From Gelatoporia subvermispora B (lineage: Eukaryota; Basidiomycota; Agaricomycetes; Polyporales; Gelatoporiaceae): a stretch of 64,000 nt of DNA. The stretch spans positions 62,001-126,000 of the forward strand of contig KB445821.1 in NCBI GenBank assembly GCA_000320605.2, in the 5' to 3' direction. The notes below the pieces were generated by a model that had not been told where the DNA came from, did no database searches, and saw nothing but the letters and a program-made list of their open reading frames with translations. Of the stretch, positions 11,150 through 23,589 are shown piece by piece (within the stretch, counting starts at the first letter, position 1; every line of letters starts with the position of its first letter). A program made the position numbers and the translations under genes.

Positions 11150-13325
11150 ATGCAACAACCTGAGCTATCGCAGACAAATGTCCTGCTGCAAATCGGTAGC
11201 ATGGCTTTGGTCAGTATCCTTCGTAAATCGAAGGCCACTTGCATGATCAGCTAATTTACATCAGTTCGTCCACTACATCTTCCACCGGTACGAACCTCGA
11301 GAGCCTCTTTTGCACCTATGCCTACTGGGTATTCCCCCCGTACTCCTATCCACAATCCTTCGCCACTACTTTGGCACCCCAGCGTCCATTCTCGTGTCAT
11401 ATTTGGTGTTTTTGGTGGTTCTAGCCTTCTCCGTTGTCGTCCATCGTATCTCTCCCTTCCACCCCCTTGCACGCTTCCCTGGGCCGTTGTCGCACAAGAT
11501 CTCGCGCCTTAGCCTCACCTCTATCGCATTGAGCTGTCGTGAACATGTACACATCCACGAGCTGCACGAGCACTATGGGGATGTTGTCCGCATTGGTAAG
11601 TCCTGTGTGATGCTCATGTTTACCCAACGAGACTGACTGTCGAGCTGATGTCACAAGGCCCAAACGAGGTCAGCATCCGTGATCCTTCCGTCATTCCTGG
11701 GGTACTCGGCACCACTGGGTTTCCGAGGAGTGATTGTACGTGTTGACCTTCACCCTATGCTTGCAGTATATCAACTCGCCTGCACATTCTAGCCTACTCT
11801 GCGTGCTCCCTTCATCCCCCAATCCAGCCCCTCCTCAACATATCAGGCGAGGAGCACACAGCCAAGCGTAGATGGTGGAACCGTGGATTCACGTCTGCAG
11901 CACTCAAAGAATATGAGCCCATCGTAGCACGCCATGTCGAAAAGCTTGTCGACAGTTTAAGCCGGGACGAGGAAGTTATTGAAATGAGCGTGCGTTTCAG
12001 TTGGCTCAGGTATGTCATCGGATATATCCACCAGATGAACTTTGTGGTTTGACTTCTTTTTTTTTTGGACAGTTTCGATGTTATAAGCGACATAGCGTGA
12101 GTGTGATTTTTCTAGAGTCGAGTGACAACGTCTCATATCAATTCAGCTTCGGTGCGGCTTCTGACATGCTCGTCAAGGGGGACCAAGGTGGCATCTGGCG
12201 GATTATCCAAAATGGCTTCACGTGAGTTCAATCTGTGTTGGAGTTTAATGACTGCTCACGTGAGTGGTCCAGAGCTGCCCACGTGTTCACACACATCCCA
12301 TGGCTTTCGTTCTACATCAGCAAGCTAGTCGCTTTAGGCCTGAATCAAAATGTCAAGCTCATGCGACAGTATGGCGTCGATCGCGCAAGAGAGCGACTGG
12401 AACGAGGTTCGCTCATGAAAGATCTCTTCTACTACTTGGTGAGGCTTATATTTTTGAGCACTTCCATCACTAACGAGAGCGATTTAGAACAACGAGGACG
12501 GCGCAGAGGAAAGAGGCCGACCGCTGTCTCATGTTATCAACGACGGTGCTCTCGCCATTGTAGCAGGAGGGGATACTACCTCCAACGTCCTCTCCAGCAT
12601 ATGCTACTTTCTGCTCAACAATCCAACTGTGTACAAAAGTCTTCAAGCAGAAGTCGATAAGTATTATCCGCCTGGAGAGGCTGCAGTGGAGACGATGCAC
12701 CATCAGAATATGCCGATTTTGAATGCCGTGATGTACATCATACAGCTTCGACGCAGGCCGCGTATTAATCGCGTCTCCTCTTTCCAGAAATGAGTCGCTG
12801 CGACTTCTCCCTGTGTTACCTGAGGGCACCTCACGCGTATCGCCTCCGGGAGGGAGGTCCGTTGGCACTTAGTAAGCAGCATCCCTTGCACAGATCCTGT
12901 ATTGCCGTTCAGTTGACAACCACGTCCCTTCCAGCTATATTCCGGAGGGTACAAAAACTATGATTCATGCTTATTCTGTGAATCGCGACCCACGCAATTT
13001 TTCTCCGCGTACGACGACGTTCTGGCCCGACCGCTGGTTGATTGCATCTGGGGACATGACTGCTTCAGAGGCAGGTATCGACAAGCGCGAATTTGTACAC
13101 AACTCAAGCGCTTTCATCCCATTTTCCTTTGGGCCAGCTAATTGTGTGGGCAAGAACCTTGCCCTTCAAGAGATGCGCATGACGATCTGTTCCATTTTGC
13201 AGCGCTTGCAGCTACGCTTCGCGCCTGGATTTGACCCTGCGTCTTATGAGGTTCGTCTTCGTGACTACATGATTCTCAAGAGTGCCCCACTTCCCATGGA
13301 AGTAAGGGTGCGTGATCGCATCTAG
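11150..13325 (+). CDS. Cytochrome P450 monooxygenase (P450-1)
   Basis: A heme-thiolate monooxygenase, expected to be anchored in the ER by its N-terminus. Ten exons splice without a stop: 11150-11209, 11265-11595, 11658-11735, 11793-12009, 12075-12098, 12147-12221, 12273-12438, 12488-12732, 12788-12871 and 12935-13325, giving 556 aa. Visible features in order are a 20-residue first exon, hydrophobic spans near residues 35-75, the proline-rich hinge HPLARFPGPLSHK, I-helix AGGDTT, the K-helix E-x-x-R in INESLRLLP, FWPDRWL, and the heme loop FSFGPANCVGKNLA with the Cys ligand. Exon lengths from exon 3 to exon 9 are identical to P450-2, supporting the model and a common origin. The substrate is unknown. 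A broken copy of its 3' end lies at the left edge of the window. Confidence 0.92.
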
Positions 13326-15045
13326 TGTGCGGCATAGAATGTACATCACATGTATATAATTTGGGTGCTCGAAAATGTCACGTTGTCCCATCCGATGTGA
13401 ACATCACTAAAGTGATGCGACATATCTCCGTCACAGTACGTGGACTTTCGTAGAGATCCCCTGCTACATTTTTAAGCTGCCTCCGCAGTTATGACCCTTA
13501 TACTGAACGTGCGCTGAACGTATTTCACTGCTCACGTGGGTGTAGATCAATTTCCCAGACTCGCACAGGGGGGTGGTGCCTCATCTTGAAAGGTCAATAG
13601 ATGCTAGCTATCAGGTTCTGTTGATATTATCCGTGTCACACGATCTGTCGTCTATTCTCGCGATATTGCATGATGCTAAATCAACCGCACAGATCGGACT
13701 TTTTGAAAGTGTAGTAAGAGTTTGACGAATGACGAAAACTGACACATCTATCTACAAACCGTGTTCAGATATAGAGGCTTGCAGTCCCCGCAGCGTAGTA
13801 GGCCAGGGTAGGCTAGTCACATCGATGTACAGTCAGGGGCTGCCAGCCACTGATTCGCCGCGTCGCGTGAGGTATGCTGTCGAACATACATATCAAATTA
13901 TGGGCTGTACTGATCAATTCGAAGCCGCATTTGCTTCCGCAACATCCTCGACACACCGGAGTTGAACTTTGGAACATCAACAATACCTCTTGCTCTGTGC
14001 TGTGAGCAGTATTGTTCCGGCGAGATACCATGATGTTGGCATATAGATTTGCTATCAATGATTCTCCAACTCTTGTTGTCGCTCGGCGACATCTCGGACT
14101 GGACCCGTCAAACATTCATTAACCATATCAAACTCTGACGGTCTCCGCCCGGCTTCAGTGGCGGGTGCATATGAAAATCCCAAGCGTTACCTTCTCGCAG
14201 AACCCATAGTGTCGGATGTTTGCGAGCCATTGTGACATGGAAGAAGTGGCTGCGCACTGACGTGCCCTTACTTCTTCCTCGGCCTCACGCGGCCTACTTG
14301 GTTTGTGGCACGACTGGAGTGAGCCATGCCTGAAACGCCGCCCCGAGAACATCGCCAATGACGTTCTTCTGTGTCTACCTCCCCTCGTAAGTAAGTCAAT
14401 TGGCTATCTCAAGAGCCTGAGATACGCAAAGCGCGGTAAAACCAATTGACATTATTCTCACAATTATGCATCGTCGATCACTCTAGAAACTACTCTTCCC
14501 GGGACTCTTGCGTGAGGTTACTGAAGTGAAACATCCGAAAATCACGACGAAGCAGATCAGGCAATAAGGCTTGGCGTTGGATGCGATGTATGATCATCGC
14601 ATCTATCATGTATATCGCGGTCCTTGCCATATTGCCTGATGGCTAGGCCAATATCAGTGCTTTTCATGACATTCAGAGAAACCAAGGGGCCGCTAATCTT
14701 AGATGTGCCGCCCAATGGTTAGAGTCTCGAGCTGCCATTGCAGCGTCAACTTAGGCCTGCATGCTCACAGGGTCAGTGGCGCACTAGGGCCCAGTCTTTG
14801 AATGGATTCGACGGCGTATCGTTACTTCTGTGTAAGGAACATGATGGAAACCAGGGAATTCGTATCACACAATACAAGGAGGCCAAGTGTGTGCGTGCTT
14901 GAGATGCTCCTGTACATGTCATTCCACCACTGCCCCAGGTATCGAGTCCTGTAGATACACTCGGAGAAATCAGTCCACGACCTTGCAGTGGCAGGTTATA
15001 GAGAAGTCTCACAAGTGATATGATATCCGGGCGCAACACATATAC
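13326..15045. other. Spacer, no recognisable gene
   Basis: The first about 230 bases resemble 600-850 at the left edge. The remainder to 15045 shows no supported gene. Confidence 0.45.
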
Positions 15046-16362
15046 CTATAACTTGAATGGGGACTCTCCTCTGATGGTGTCCAGTAGTATTTTCTCGAGA
15101 CATGCGGAGACACCGTCCGGGTTCTGAAGCACAGCCTGACGATCATGTAAGCGGAGTTGACGGTAAGGTGTAATACGTATCATAGAATACATACCCCATG
15201 TCCCGCGTTGGGGACGCGGCTCACAGAACTGTACGAGCGTGACTCCAAAACAGAATCATGCACAAAGCGCGGACTAAAAACAAGCGTCAGTGTCTAAGCA
15301 GTCTAGAGCGAAGGCTTGCTCACACAATATCGTACCGCTCACCAAAGATGATGTGAAATGGGAACTGAGGGTCCATATCCAGACAATATCCGAACGACAC
15401 AAGTTGTGGACCGTGGTTCAGGATTGCCTCCGCCAGGTGTGCCTTGCTGCAGGCGTTGGTTACATATGATAGGCCTCCATCGGGATCGATCACATCCCTG
15501 AGTCCGTAGTTCTTATGTATGCATTTCTCAATAGCGGAGATATTTAGATGAGGGGAATTCAATTACCACATATCGCTCGAAGGCGCGTTGGTCCCATTCC
15601 TTATACGGCATGGTGTTAATCAAGCATGCAAACGCTTCCTCTCGACTGTTCCATGTGTCACGCCGGTCTGTAGCGGTTGCATATGTCCGAATTTTCATGG
15701 CATTGCATGCATCGATGTTCTGGTGATAGACGGTAGGGGAGATCCACATGCCTTCCACGTTCACGAAGGCTTCGTATGGGCAGTCTGGCATTGCGGAAAA
15801 AATCCTAGGATTACTTTATTAGTATGCAAGGTATGAGAGGCGGGGACACTTGTATGCTCACAGAGCGCTGGAGCCGAGACAGTGACCTATGGCAACCAAT
15901 CGATGACCTGTGAAAGTCTCTGATAACACAAAGTGCCGGATAGCTTTGCCCCATTCCTCTACAGCTATGACGCCAGATTAGCTTTCTGCAGATATTAAGA
16001 GTAGATTGAGACTCACACGGTCCTTGTGGATCACACGCCAAGAGATTGTGGTTGAGAGTGGCGGACTCTCCGTGACTCTGCCAATCGAGAGCCCATGCTT
16101 CACGCACAATTGGAGTACCCCTATATTCCGACTTCAAGAGACTGTCCAGTACAGGTTCCCACAACTCCTTGTCTACGCAATTCATGATACTGATAGCGTA
16201 TGACACTGGCAGAGTATGACACGTACGGCAAGTTGCACCATGTGCCAGGATCAATGTAAGTCCGTCCGGAAGTGAGTGGGGTTTCGAATAGCGCTTTGCT
16301 GCAACCTGGAGACCACAGGGTTTTGCGTCTGGGTATGTGAATGTGACTGAGGAAATAATCAT
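15046..16362 (-). CDS. Alpha/beta hydrolase-fold protein with Cys at the nucleophile elbow
   Basis: Seven exons splice in phase on the minus strand: 16362-16227, 16172-16017, 15964-15862, 15804-15567, 15511-15324, 15273-15195 and 15135-15046, giving 329 aa. It resembles a fungal alpha/beta hydrolase family: FTYPDAKPCGLQVAAKRY, LTLILAHGAT, ELWEPVLDSLL, VREAWALDWQSHG, VEEWGKAIRHFV, HRLVAIGHCLGSSAL, FHIIFGERYDIVPRF and VSRVPNAGHG, the last carrying the likely catalytic His. The elbow normally reads G-H-S-x-G in this family, and the relic at 22.9 kb has GHSIG. Here the codon is TGT, giving GHCLG. The enzyme could be inactive, have a Cys nucleophile as dienelactone hydrolases do, or have changed reaction. 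The substrate is unknown. Confidence 0.85.
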
Positions 16363-17099
16363 TGCAGTTGGGAAGGAACCTGTCGTGGGCTGAGGCTCAG
16401 TTGTTCCAGAGCCCCTTTAAATACCATCTCTCCGTCCAAAATAGATATGGATTCCATCCGGAATATCTGTTGAGCTCAATGTCTACATCATGAGATATGT
16501 CAGGCTACATCCAAGCTGGCTGATGGACTGTTTGGTCCTCGGGAGAGATTACTACCAGTTTATCACTAGATGTCTCGGCTTTGTATGTTCCTGTTTGGTC
16601 TTCTTCGCCCTCGCCGGGTCAGACAAGGGGCGTCAAAGACAACACGATATTTTTTTTGATGACGGTGAGTTGGGGGATGTGATGTGTACGGCGTGCCTCT
16701 CACTGCGTAATCTACATTGTCAAGCTGTAATTCTCAGTCAGAGCCATACGAGCAGAGGGATTTTACTAAAGCCTGATATAGCCTTCGTCTTACAAGAGTA
16801 CGATTTGTTCTTTTGCAAGCGTGATATTATTGATGTAACACAGTCAAACTGTGATACACGGCAAATCTCGGCCCAAACTAATCTCTCGGTACCTCCATAA
16901 TCCACTCTCCGCCTTTCTCTTGCTGACGTACCGCTCCAGGTGTCTTACTACATTGGCTCAGTCCTCGGCACGCTATCGCATTTCCTAATCGTAGTCTCCC
17001 AAGCCCCATGCCTATCGAGATGCCGAAGCAAAGTTCCAAGCTAATTGAGCAGTTCTGAAGAATCCGAGAGCAATCACGAACACCGGGATTGCAGTACGA
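16363..17099. other. Spacer upstream of the hydrolase
   Basis: This presumably holds the hydrolase promoter. An open frame at 16490-16900 (plus) has two hydrophobic runs but no recognised motif. I cannot support a gene here. Confidence 0.4.
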
Positions 17100-17471
17100 A
17101 TGCAAGCATTAGAGCTATGATTATCTATACCATCAACACAGGCGTACGTGGCCAAGACCGCTTAAAGTAGGTGCTTGAACTTACTATCCACTCTCCAGAT
17201 GACTCATGTGCCCTCCGCCTGACCACTTCTGTACGTTCCGGCTGTCATATTATTTGCGCGATCTCTTGACATGAGCCAGTGGGCCACAATGCCAAATAAC
17301 CTGGTCGATGTCGCGCTTTTTGCTGCCCTGCCTACTTGTCCGCTATATGCTGTACTTTACTATGCACCAGCTGAAGTAGCATGGAATGTTGAAGTGCTGT
17401 CCAACGCTTTGTTGGCGACTTTGAATGCACGACAGGATGTGCGAGAGATCGGCAGAAACGACGGGCGCTAA
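17100..17471 (+). pseudogene. DUF6534 C-terminal fragment, copy C
   Basis: A plus-strand remnant with the family's last blocks: MIIYTINTG at about 17115-17146, then NALLATLNARQDVREIG ending with a stop at 17469-17471. No N-terminal blocks were found upstream. It lies tail to tail with copy B, which has the near-identical tail LLANLNARQDMREIG on the other strand. The fragment is probably the edge of an inverted duplication. Confidence 0.6.
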
Positions 17472-17836
17472 TACAAATCCCTCTCAGTACCATCGCACCT
17501 ACATCCTCTGAGACTACGGCAGACGTACAAAATCAAGGGTCGCATGTGAGCCAAATGGTAAATGTATCATGAAAATGTTGCTAACGCACCGTGCCAGATG
17601 TCGAACTGGCACATTCACGTCGCTAGAGAAGTTGAAGTAGGGAAAGCGGACTCTGTCTGAGATAGGCGTTCCTAACTCCTACGACTGTTGTTGATTAAGA
17701 CGCTCTGAGACATTCTCTGTTGTTCATGACATTGTCCACCTCTATATCAAAGTCTCAGCCTTTGAATCCTGTAGCTGCATCTGACCGGGTCTCAATTCGC
17801 TTCTGAACACGAATCCCGACGTTCTGAAAATAGCGT

Positions 17837-19682
17837 TTAGAGTGTGCTCAAATTATATATAACACAACTGACCTCTTCTCCAGCGGTTTTGAGGCCCGAT
17901 GGATCATACGTTGTCATTGGAAGTGGAATTGAGATCAGACCACTTTGAGCGCTGCCAATCTCACGCATGTCCTGCCTCGCGTTCAAGTTCGCCAACAAGG
18001 AGTTCAGAAGCACTGTACGCCGCATGTGTCAAGCGTCGCAGCTTAGTTACGTCTTCATCCATGTGACTTGATATAAGACTCACGTTTGGGGATGCACATG
18101 AAAAAAGGATAATAGACGAAATTTTGAGGCATGACGGCGTACTGTTGGTTCATATATATGATTGGAAGTACTGCCTCTCCATGATGTCCATATCTGGCTT
18201 ACCATGACGAGCGATGTTAGTTCGCAGGCGCTGCTACCGGCATCAGTCACTCATCTTTGGAAAGGGATAGAGGGGTGATCACCTGGTGATTATGACACAG
18301 TTTACACAATACATCATCAACATCTGCAGTAGGGAGTCGGTACTATGTGTAGTTCCAACGCTTCAGTCTTTGCTATCACCTGGAAGGCAAGAGTACGAAC
18401 CGTCGAAACCCCGTACGTCGTTTCCGAAGTACGACGACGAGTGAAACCGTGAGCCAGACATCGGCGAACACGCTGGAGGCAATGCCCATGTAGAAACTCC
18501 ACTGTGAGCTGGCGTAAGTAGAACGTTTATATGACCGAAATAAGTGCTCCTTGCGTTGATGGTAGCAATTGCCATGAGACTGGTCGAAGGAGTCCTGAAT
18601 ACATACGTGTTAACGCGTTATGTCGAGATTCATGCCGAGATTCATAGTCTCTTGCTTACACTTGTATTGCAAAGACTGCAGAGTCGCGGTCAATGGCGCT
18701 CTTGTCGTATAACACATTTACTTACTTATTCCGCTTACTGAGTCAGAGATGGACATAAGTAGTAGGATAAAGGGTGAAAACGCCACATACTTATGCTGAG
18801 GATGGTTCCGATTACTGGAGGCACAACCGCGAGGTATCTCTTTCCACTGACTGGGCACAGTCAGCCAGTACCAGCTGAGAAATCATATACATACATTTCC
18901 AGAGCCTATGGACGAAGATACTGAGCGTCATCAGTCACGCTATAATGCTGCAGACTGTCTTGGAACGACTTACGCTCTGACTATCATATCGCTAATAGTC
19001 TGATTGCGTTCAGGTCACGGTAATCTGTGTCACCGAATATAGGGAGACTTACGGTGACCTGAACGTTGATCTATTCATACAATTCAATGCCCAGCCACTA
19101 CTCGTGATCTCAACAAACTTACCCAGATACTCCTGTAAAGCGTCTTCGGTCAACAAGCCTAACTATTATACCTAGAACACTCACCAAGGAACGGGTCCAA
19201 TCGCCGCAGCAAGGCTGCCCCACCTTGTCACCAGCAGAACATAGACGCCATGGGTCGTGAATGCTTGATGAACGGTATCCAGGACCCTAAGAAATCTTAG
19301 TGTTCAGTCTGTAGCTTCGAAACACAGGGACCGCACCAGAGTATCATCACCTGGGCAAGTTCCGTGAGCTTGAAAGCAAAACTGTAGGATAGCTTACAAA
19401 ACAATGGAAACTCACAGCTATTCGCAAAACAATCCAGTCATTTGGATAGCGCCTAAAGTACATGTAGGTCTGAACATTTGTGATCCCGTACAACCTGATA
19501 GCGAAACCAGGTTACGAGTTATGATATCAGGAGACAATTGAACGAAAGGGCTCACGTTGCAGCTGCAACAAGACCTGCACGACGTATAAGCAACCCTCAG
19601 ATGTTCTACTATAGAAGTACATACCCAACAAGCAGGCTCCAAAGGTGCTGTTGAGAATGCTCTCAATCGGGAGGGCAGACAT
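17837..19682 (-). pseudogene. DUF6534-type membrane protein, copy B (probably decayed)
   Basis: Minus-strand blocks in order: MSALPIESILNSTFGACLLG (start 19682), LYGITNVQTYMYFRRYPNDW, VLDTVHQAFTTHGVYVLLVT, a loop with YMGIASSVFADVWLTVSL and LRKRRTGF, then LLANLNARQDMREIG and a tail ending at 17837. It belongs to a different subfamily from copies A and D-I. I could not find a phase-consistent exon joining the second and third blocks, where the other copies have a 14-nt micro-exon. A 17-bp inverted repeat (19007-19065) lies within it. It may be a divergent gene with an exon layout I failed to solve, but decay is more likely. Confidence 0.6.
19007..19065. repeat. Inverted repeat, 17-bp arms
   Basis: CGTTCAGGTCACGGTAA pairs with TTACGGTGACCTGAACG with one mismatch across a 25-nt loop. 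It lies in a probable intron of DUF6534 copy B. Confidence 0.8.
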
Positions 19683-22600
19683 CTCGCCACTGGTACTGTT
19701 CAGGAATGGCCCGGAAGTTGGCAATGAGACACAAATTGAAGGGTATACCGGAGCTTTATATTCCACCGTGCTGCGTGAACCGTTCAGCACAGCCGTATCG
19801 ACAGATAGTGGTAAAGATCGGATCAGGCGACGATGTGCTTCTGTGGTCATTGTACCACCCAACGGCGGCATGCATGGACATCCGGATGCACTGTTGAGGT
19901 TGCATCAGTCCAAAGAATAGGATTCTGACTGTAGGACGTGAGCAACCTGCGGTTTGGAATTGAAGTCGGCGGTGTCCGGATGTCCAGTGCCTTCAGGGAC
20001 ATGAACTTGCCGGATGTGCGACCATGCATCAAGTCTATCTCGGTGCTCGGAACCAGAGAATCATCGAGTCGTATTATCGTGTCCCGTATCTGTCCTTAGC
20101 CTCTTTCAACTACCCCAACGTACGTGTGAGGTGCTCGCGGAGACCGAAAGACACCCACAAGCTCCGAATGGGCGAGCCACACACTCTTGAGGGCACATAG
20201 CTCTCCAGAGGGGATAACAACTTTGGTGTCATTGAATGATAGACATTAGGAAACGAAAACATGTCGACTGGACAAATGTTGCTGTGGTTGATTCTGCTAG
20301 ATTTCCATTGACACTTGGACATGATCGACAATACTAATTTCTGACCGAGATGTGAAAGATCGGCACCAATGACTCAGCGCCAACGAGTGTCATTGGCCGC
20401 TACTGCTGTTGCAGCACTAGAACGATTCACGATGCGCAGACACGTTGTCCTAAGATACCAGCATCTGGTACTTAGCCCACTCCCGGTAAGTAAAGTCAAA
20501 TACGAGACAAAGGTGTACTGCCGTAGTGCAATCGAATAGAGCGCGGGATGTCGATCCTCGCTCCCGTTCAATCTATTTTGGTCCTCTGTAGGATTGACAG
20601 CGTGAGTGCTCAGGGGTGCCAACATTCGGTAAATCATTGCTGCGACATCTATATATGACTGAACTCAAAGGCACCACCTAGGAGGTTGGAAAACCCAGAT
20701 GGCTATGAGTGAGGGAAGCTGTCACCCAAATAAGGACTTTGACTCACAGCTTGCAGATCTGCCCAGAACATCATCCGAATACGGGACCAAAGATATTGTC
20801 GGAATAGCATCCGGTGTCAGGTGAAGTCAACGACGCAAGGGGGGAGGATAGAGTCCGAGTAGCAGCGGTCATGCCCGAGGCGCTGCCATGTTCCTCCTTG
20901 CTAGTCGTCAGCAACTGGGAATGGCCAGCAAAGCCATGCAGGCTGTGTGCGGCCCACTGTCAACCTCATCGAATGGTTCGTGGATGTCGCTTCACTACAC
21001 GGGCCTCGAAGAGTACCGCCAGTACAGGTTCGCGTTGCACTGGAGCTGCGGACGCTTCTATGATTGACCCAACACAACGCATGCTCTCTTTCAGCTAGCG
21101 AGCCTAAACAACAGTCCCATACCACATGTCCGGGCACGTCTTCATGCGCCTCTCAGAACCGAGCATCTCACTGTCTAGACGGTCTCGCAAGACCCGCTCC
21201 TCGAGTGCTCGCTCACGTCCCGGCGCGCGTTGCACACTGCGAGCGGAAGTTCTCGGAATGGCGCGTGTCTCGGGGAGAGCGGGCGGTGATCGGAGCCAAC
21301 ACTCGTATTAGACATCAGGGCGAACTGCGCAGTCTACATCAACGATTGTTCAGCATGTGTCTGGCACCATTATGAGACACAATGCGCACCGTAACCAATA
21401 TCGCAAGCTCGCACACCCCATGCAGGCGTCCCACTCAGCTGCCTTGCGATATCTAAAATAATAACATACGCAGAGACTAGCGTCGTGTTGGTGAAGTAGA
21501 AGATATCAATGTCGAAGGAGCCTCGGTTTTGTGCTGATCGATTTCTGTCCGAGTTGTCTATGTCACGATCTGAATGCCAATATTCCTTTTGCAGAGCTTC
21601 GGTCGACCAGCTTGTATCATCTTAATCCGTCGCATTTATGGTGATGATTGCCACTAAGACTGCCGCTGCTCTAGGATTACATCGAGCTCTGTGACTGAGG
21701 TCGCTTCACGGGCGAACTTGGGAGAACCGCTCAGACGGAGGAGTCCGAGGACCTCGAGTACCGATAGCAGGACCTATGAAACCGTGCGACTTGTCGGGTC
21801 CGTGGTAGTGTATGCGCTGTGCGAGATATGTATCGTAGCACGTGACACCTACTGCTGGCGAATGAGATCATCATCCTCCTCCTCCTCCTCGGCGCTCGGT
21901 TGTCTCGGACGTGGCCATATTGGAGAATATCACTACTCAAAGCCCTTTATTTCAACCGCCCTGATACGCTCAACTTCTGACACCAACGTATTCTTCGCGA
22001 TAAGCGCAACGACTTTGCGATGCTACTTGCTTATGCCCGCGTGGTCCTGATAGAAATTGATCACGTCAGGCTCAATCTCGAACTCTCGACGGGCAATATC
22101 TGAGCAACGAAACACAGATTGTGTTTGCAGGCTGCTTTCGCACCAAGCTCATGCAAGAATTCTCCGCCTCTCGAGTTCTCGTCAGCCTAGCCATAAAACT
22201 AGTTCCGCTGCGCACGGAGAAAGACGAGCGTCGGGTGATGTGACACGACTCGGAAACGCACGGCACCCGCGGTTCACCGATCACGTCTAGTGCTTCCGCT
22301 GGCTCTGAGATGGAGGAGGCGTGATGTGTGGTGTCATCCAGCTGCAGGTATGACTAGTCAATCGAGTGTTTGATGAGATATTGTAACTGAATGATTCCCC
22401 GATTCATTCTCATTTGTCTGGATAATGCCGTTATCGACTATTTCGTTGTCTAATTCAGCTCGTGTCATACATGCAAAGGTCATCATCAAGAGTCATCCCG
22501 CAGGACGCAAGCAAGATGCGTCCAAAGTGCTCTCCGCCATTGTCCTGTCACCCAGGTTGCATGTTCACGGGCGAAGGTCGCAATGTGAGCACTTGTGGAG

Positions 22601-22841
22601 ACGCGTGACTGCGTTCTGGATGCCTGGCACCCGCTATACACGAGGTGAGTACCGGGACGAAGTGTACCTCACTCTGCGCATATTGAGAGGGATGACAGTA
22701 CGCTGCATAGTTTCATATATATTTCAACCTCGTCCATCCCGGTTTGCACATCGCGGCCAAGCGCTATCCACCCTCGGAGTCCTCTGCGCACGGCCTCATC
22801 TTTTAGCACATTGAACTGGTTCCCGTAAGTTTGCCAATCAC
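19683..22841. other. Long spacer with unassigned higher-GC patches
   Basis: No gene can be supported. The patches 20830-21370 and 21690-22290 are richer in GC and CpG than their surroundings and keep open frames. One has a short (TCC)n run near 21868-21890. They could be remnants of a coding gene, but I recognise no domain. The frames seen on both strands are mutually exclusive. Confidence 0.4.
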
Positions 22842-23063
22842 GTGGACGCAGCACACTTCCAATGTCTCCACCAGAAGTGCGCTGGCACCCTAGTCGTTCG
22901 CGAGGTGCGAGCACTAGACTGGCAAAGTCACGGCAGATCAAGGGTTGGCGTTGGGCACTCAATTGGTGCTACGACTCTGTACGTACAATTCTCTATCGCT
23001 CATGTCAATCATCCTAAGCTTCTTAGTAGACTGGTCTCGACTCTGCCTGATTGTATCGTGTGA
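22842..23063 (+). pseudogene. Alpha/beta hydrolase relic
   Basis: Contains LVVREVRALDWQSHG followed almost directly by VGVGHSIGATTLY. Both are recognisable blocks of the hydrolase at 15.0-16.4 kb. About 45 residues normally separating them are missing, and neither the N-terminal nor the C-terminal blocks are found nearby. Unlike the intact gene, this relic keeps Ser in the nucleophile elbow. Expression is not expected. Confidence 0.75.
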
Positions 23064-23589
23064 CATTACCTCCCGTTGAGGACACCCTCACAACACGGGC
23101 AGTATTTGCCCAACATGCCGCTATGAAGCGGGCTGCACTAGATATAAATGAATTAGAGCATCAACAAGCGGCGAGAGATTTGGGACAGTTCACCCTCAGC
23201 TCTGGAGTACTTTTCGAGGAGGCGTCTTAAGAATGCACCGGGAAAGTGTGCCTTCAATGTCTTCGTTGTATGTGGGATTTCGCCACGGTTATCTTCTCCG
23301 GTAACCTCTCATCATTCCATTTCAGACACGTGGTCTACGCGCTGTATCTCCCACCGATGCGGGCAGCACCACAGTAATTATAACATGCAGCAAATTACAG
23401 GAGGATGCATACGCCAACGACGGACCCCACGTCCTCGTTGTAGGACATCTAGGCTAATTCGACATAGCTATCGACGCTTACGTTGTCACCGGACAAAAGT
23501 ACGATGTGATGTGAGCTACGGCTAGCAGGTGCCTTGAAGGGCACTGCGTCAGGTCGTCGTAGGTGCATGATGCATAAATAGCACGGAAG
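23064..23589. other. Spacer between two relics
   Basis: Nothing recognisable; probably decayed hydrolase 3' sequence. Confidence 0.35.

Noticed and set aside
20814..21375. A gene in the GC-rich frames at 20.8-21.4 kb
   Set aside because: Both strands and several frames are open to similar lengths, no motif is recognisable and no frame connects by splicing to a convincing start or end.
21868..21890. Serine-rich repeat protein at 21.7-22.0 kb
   Set aside because: The run is a short TCC microsatellite; the frame has no other support.
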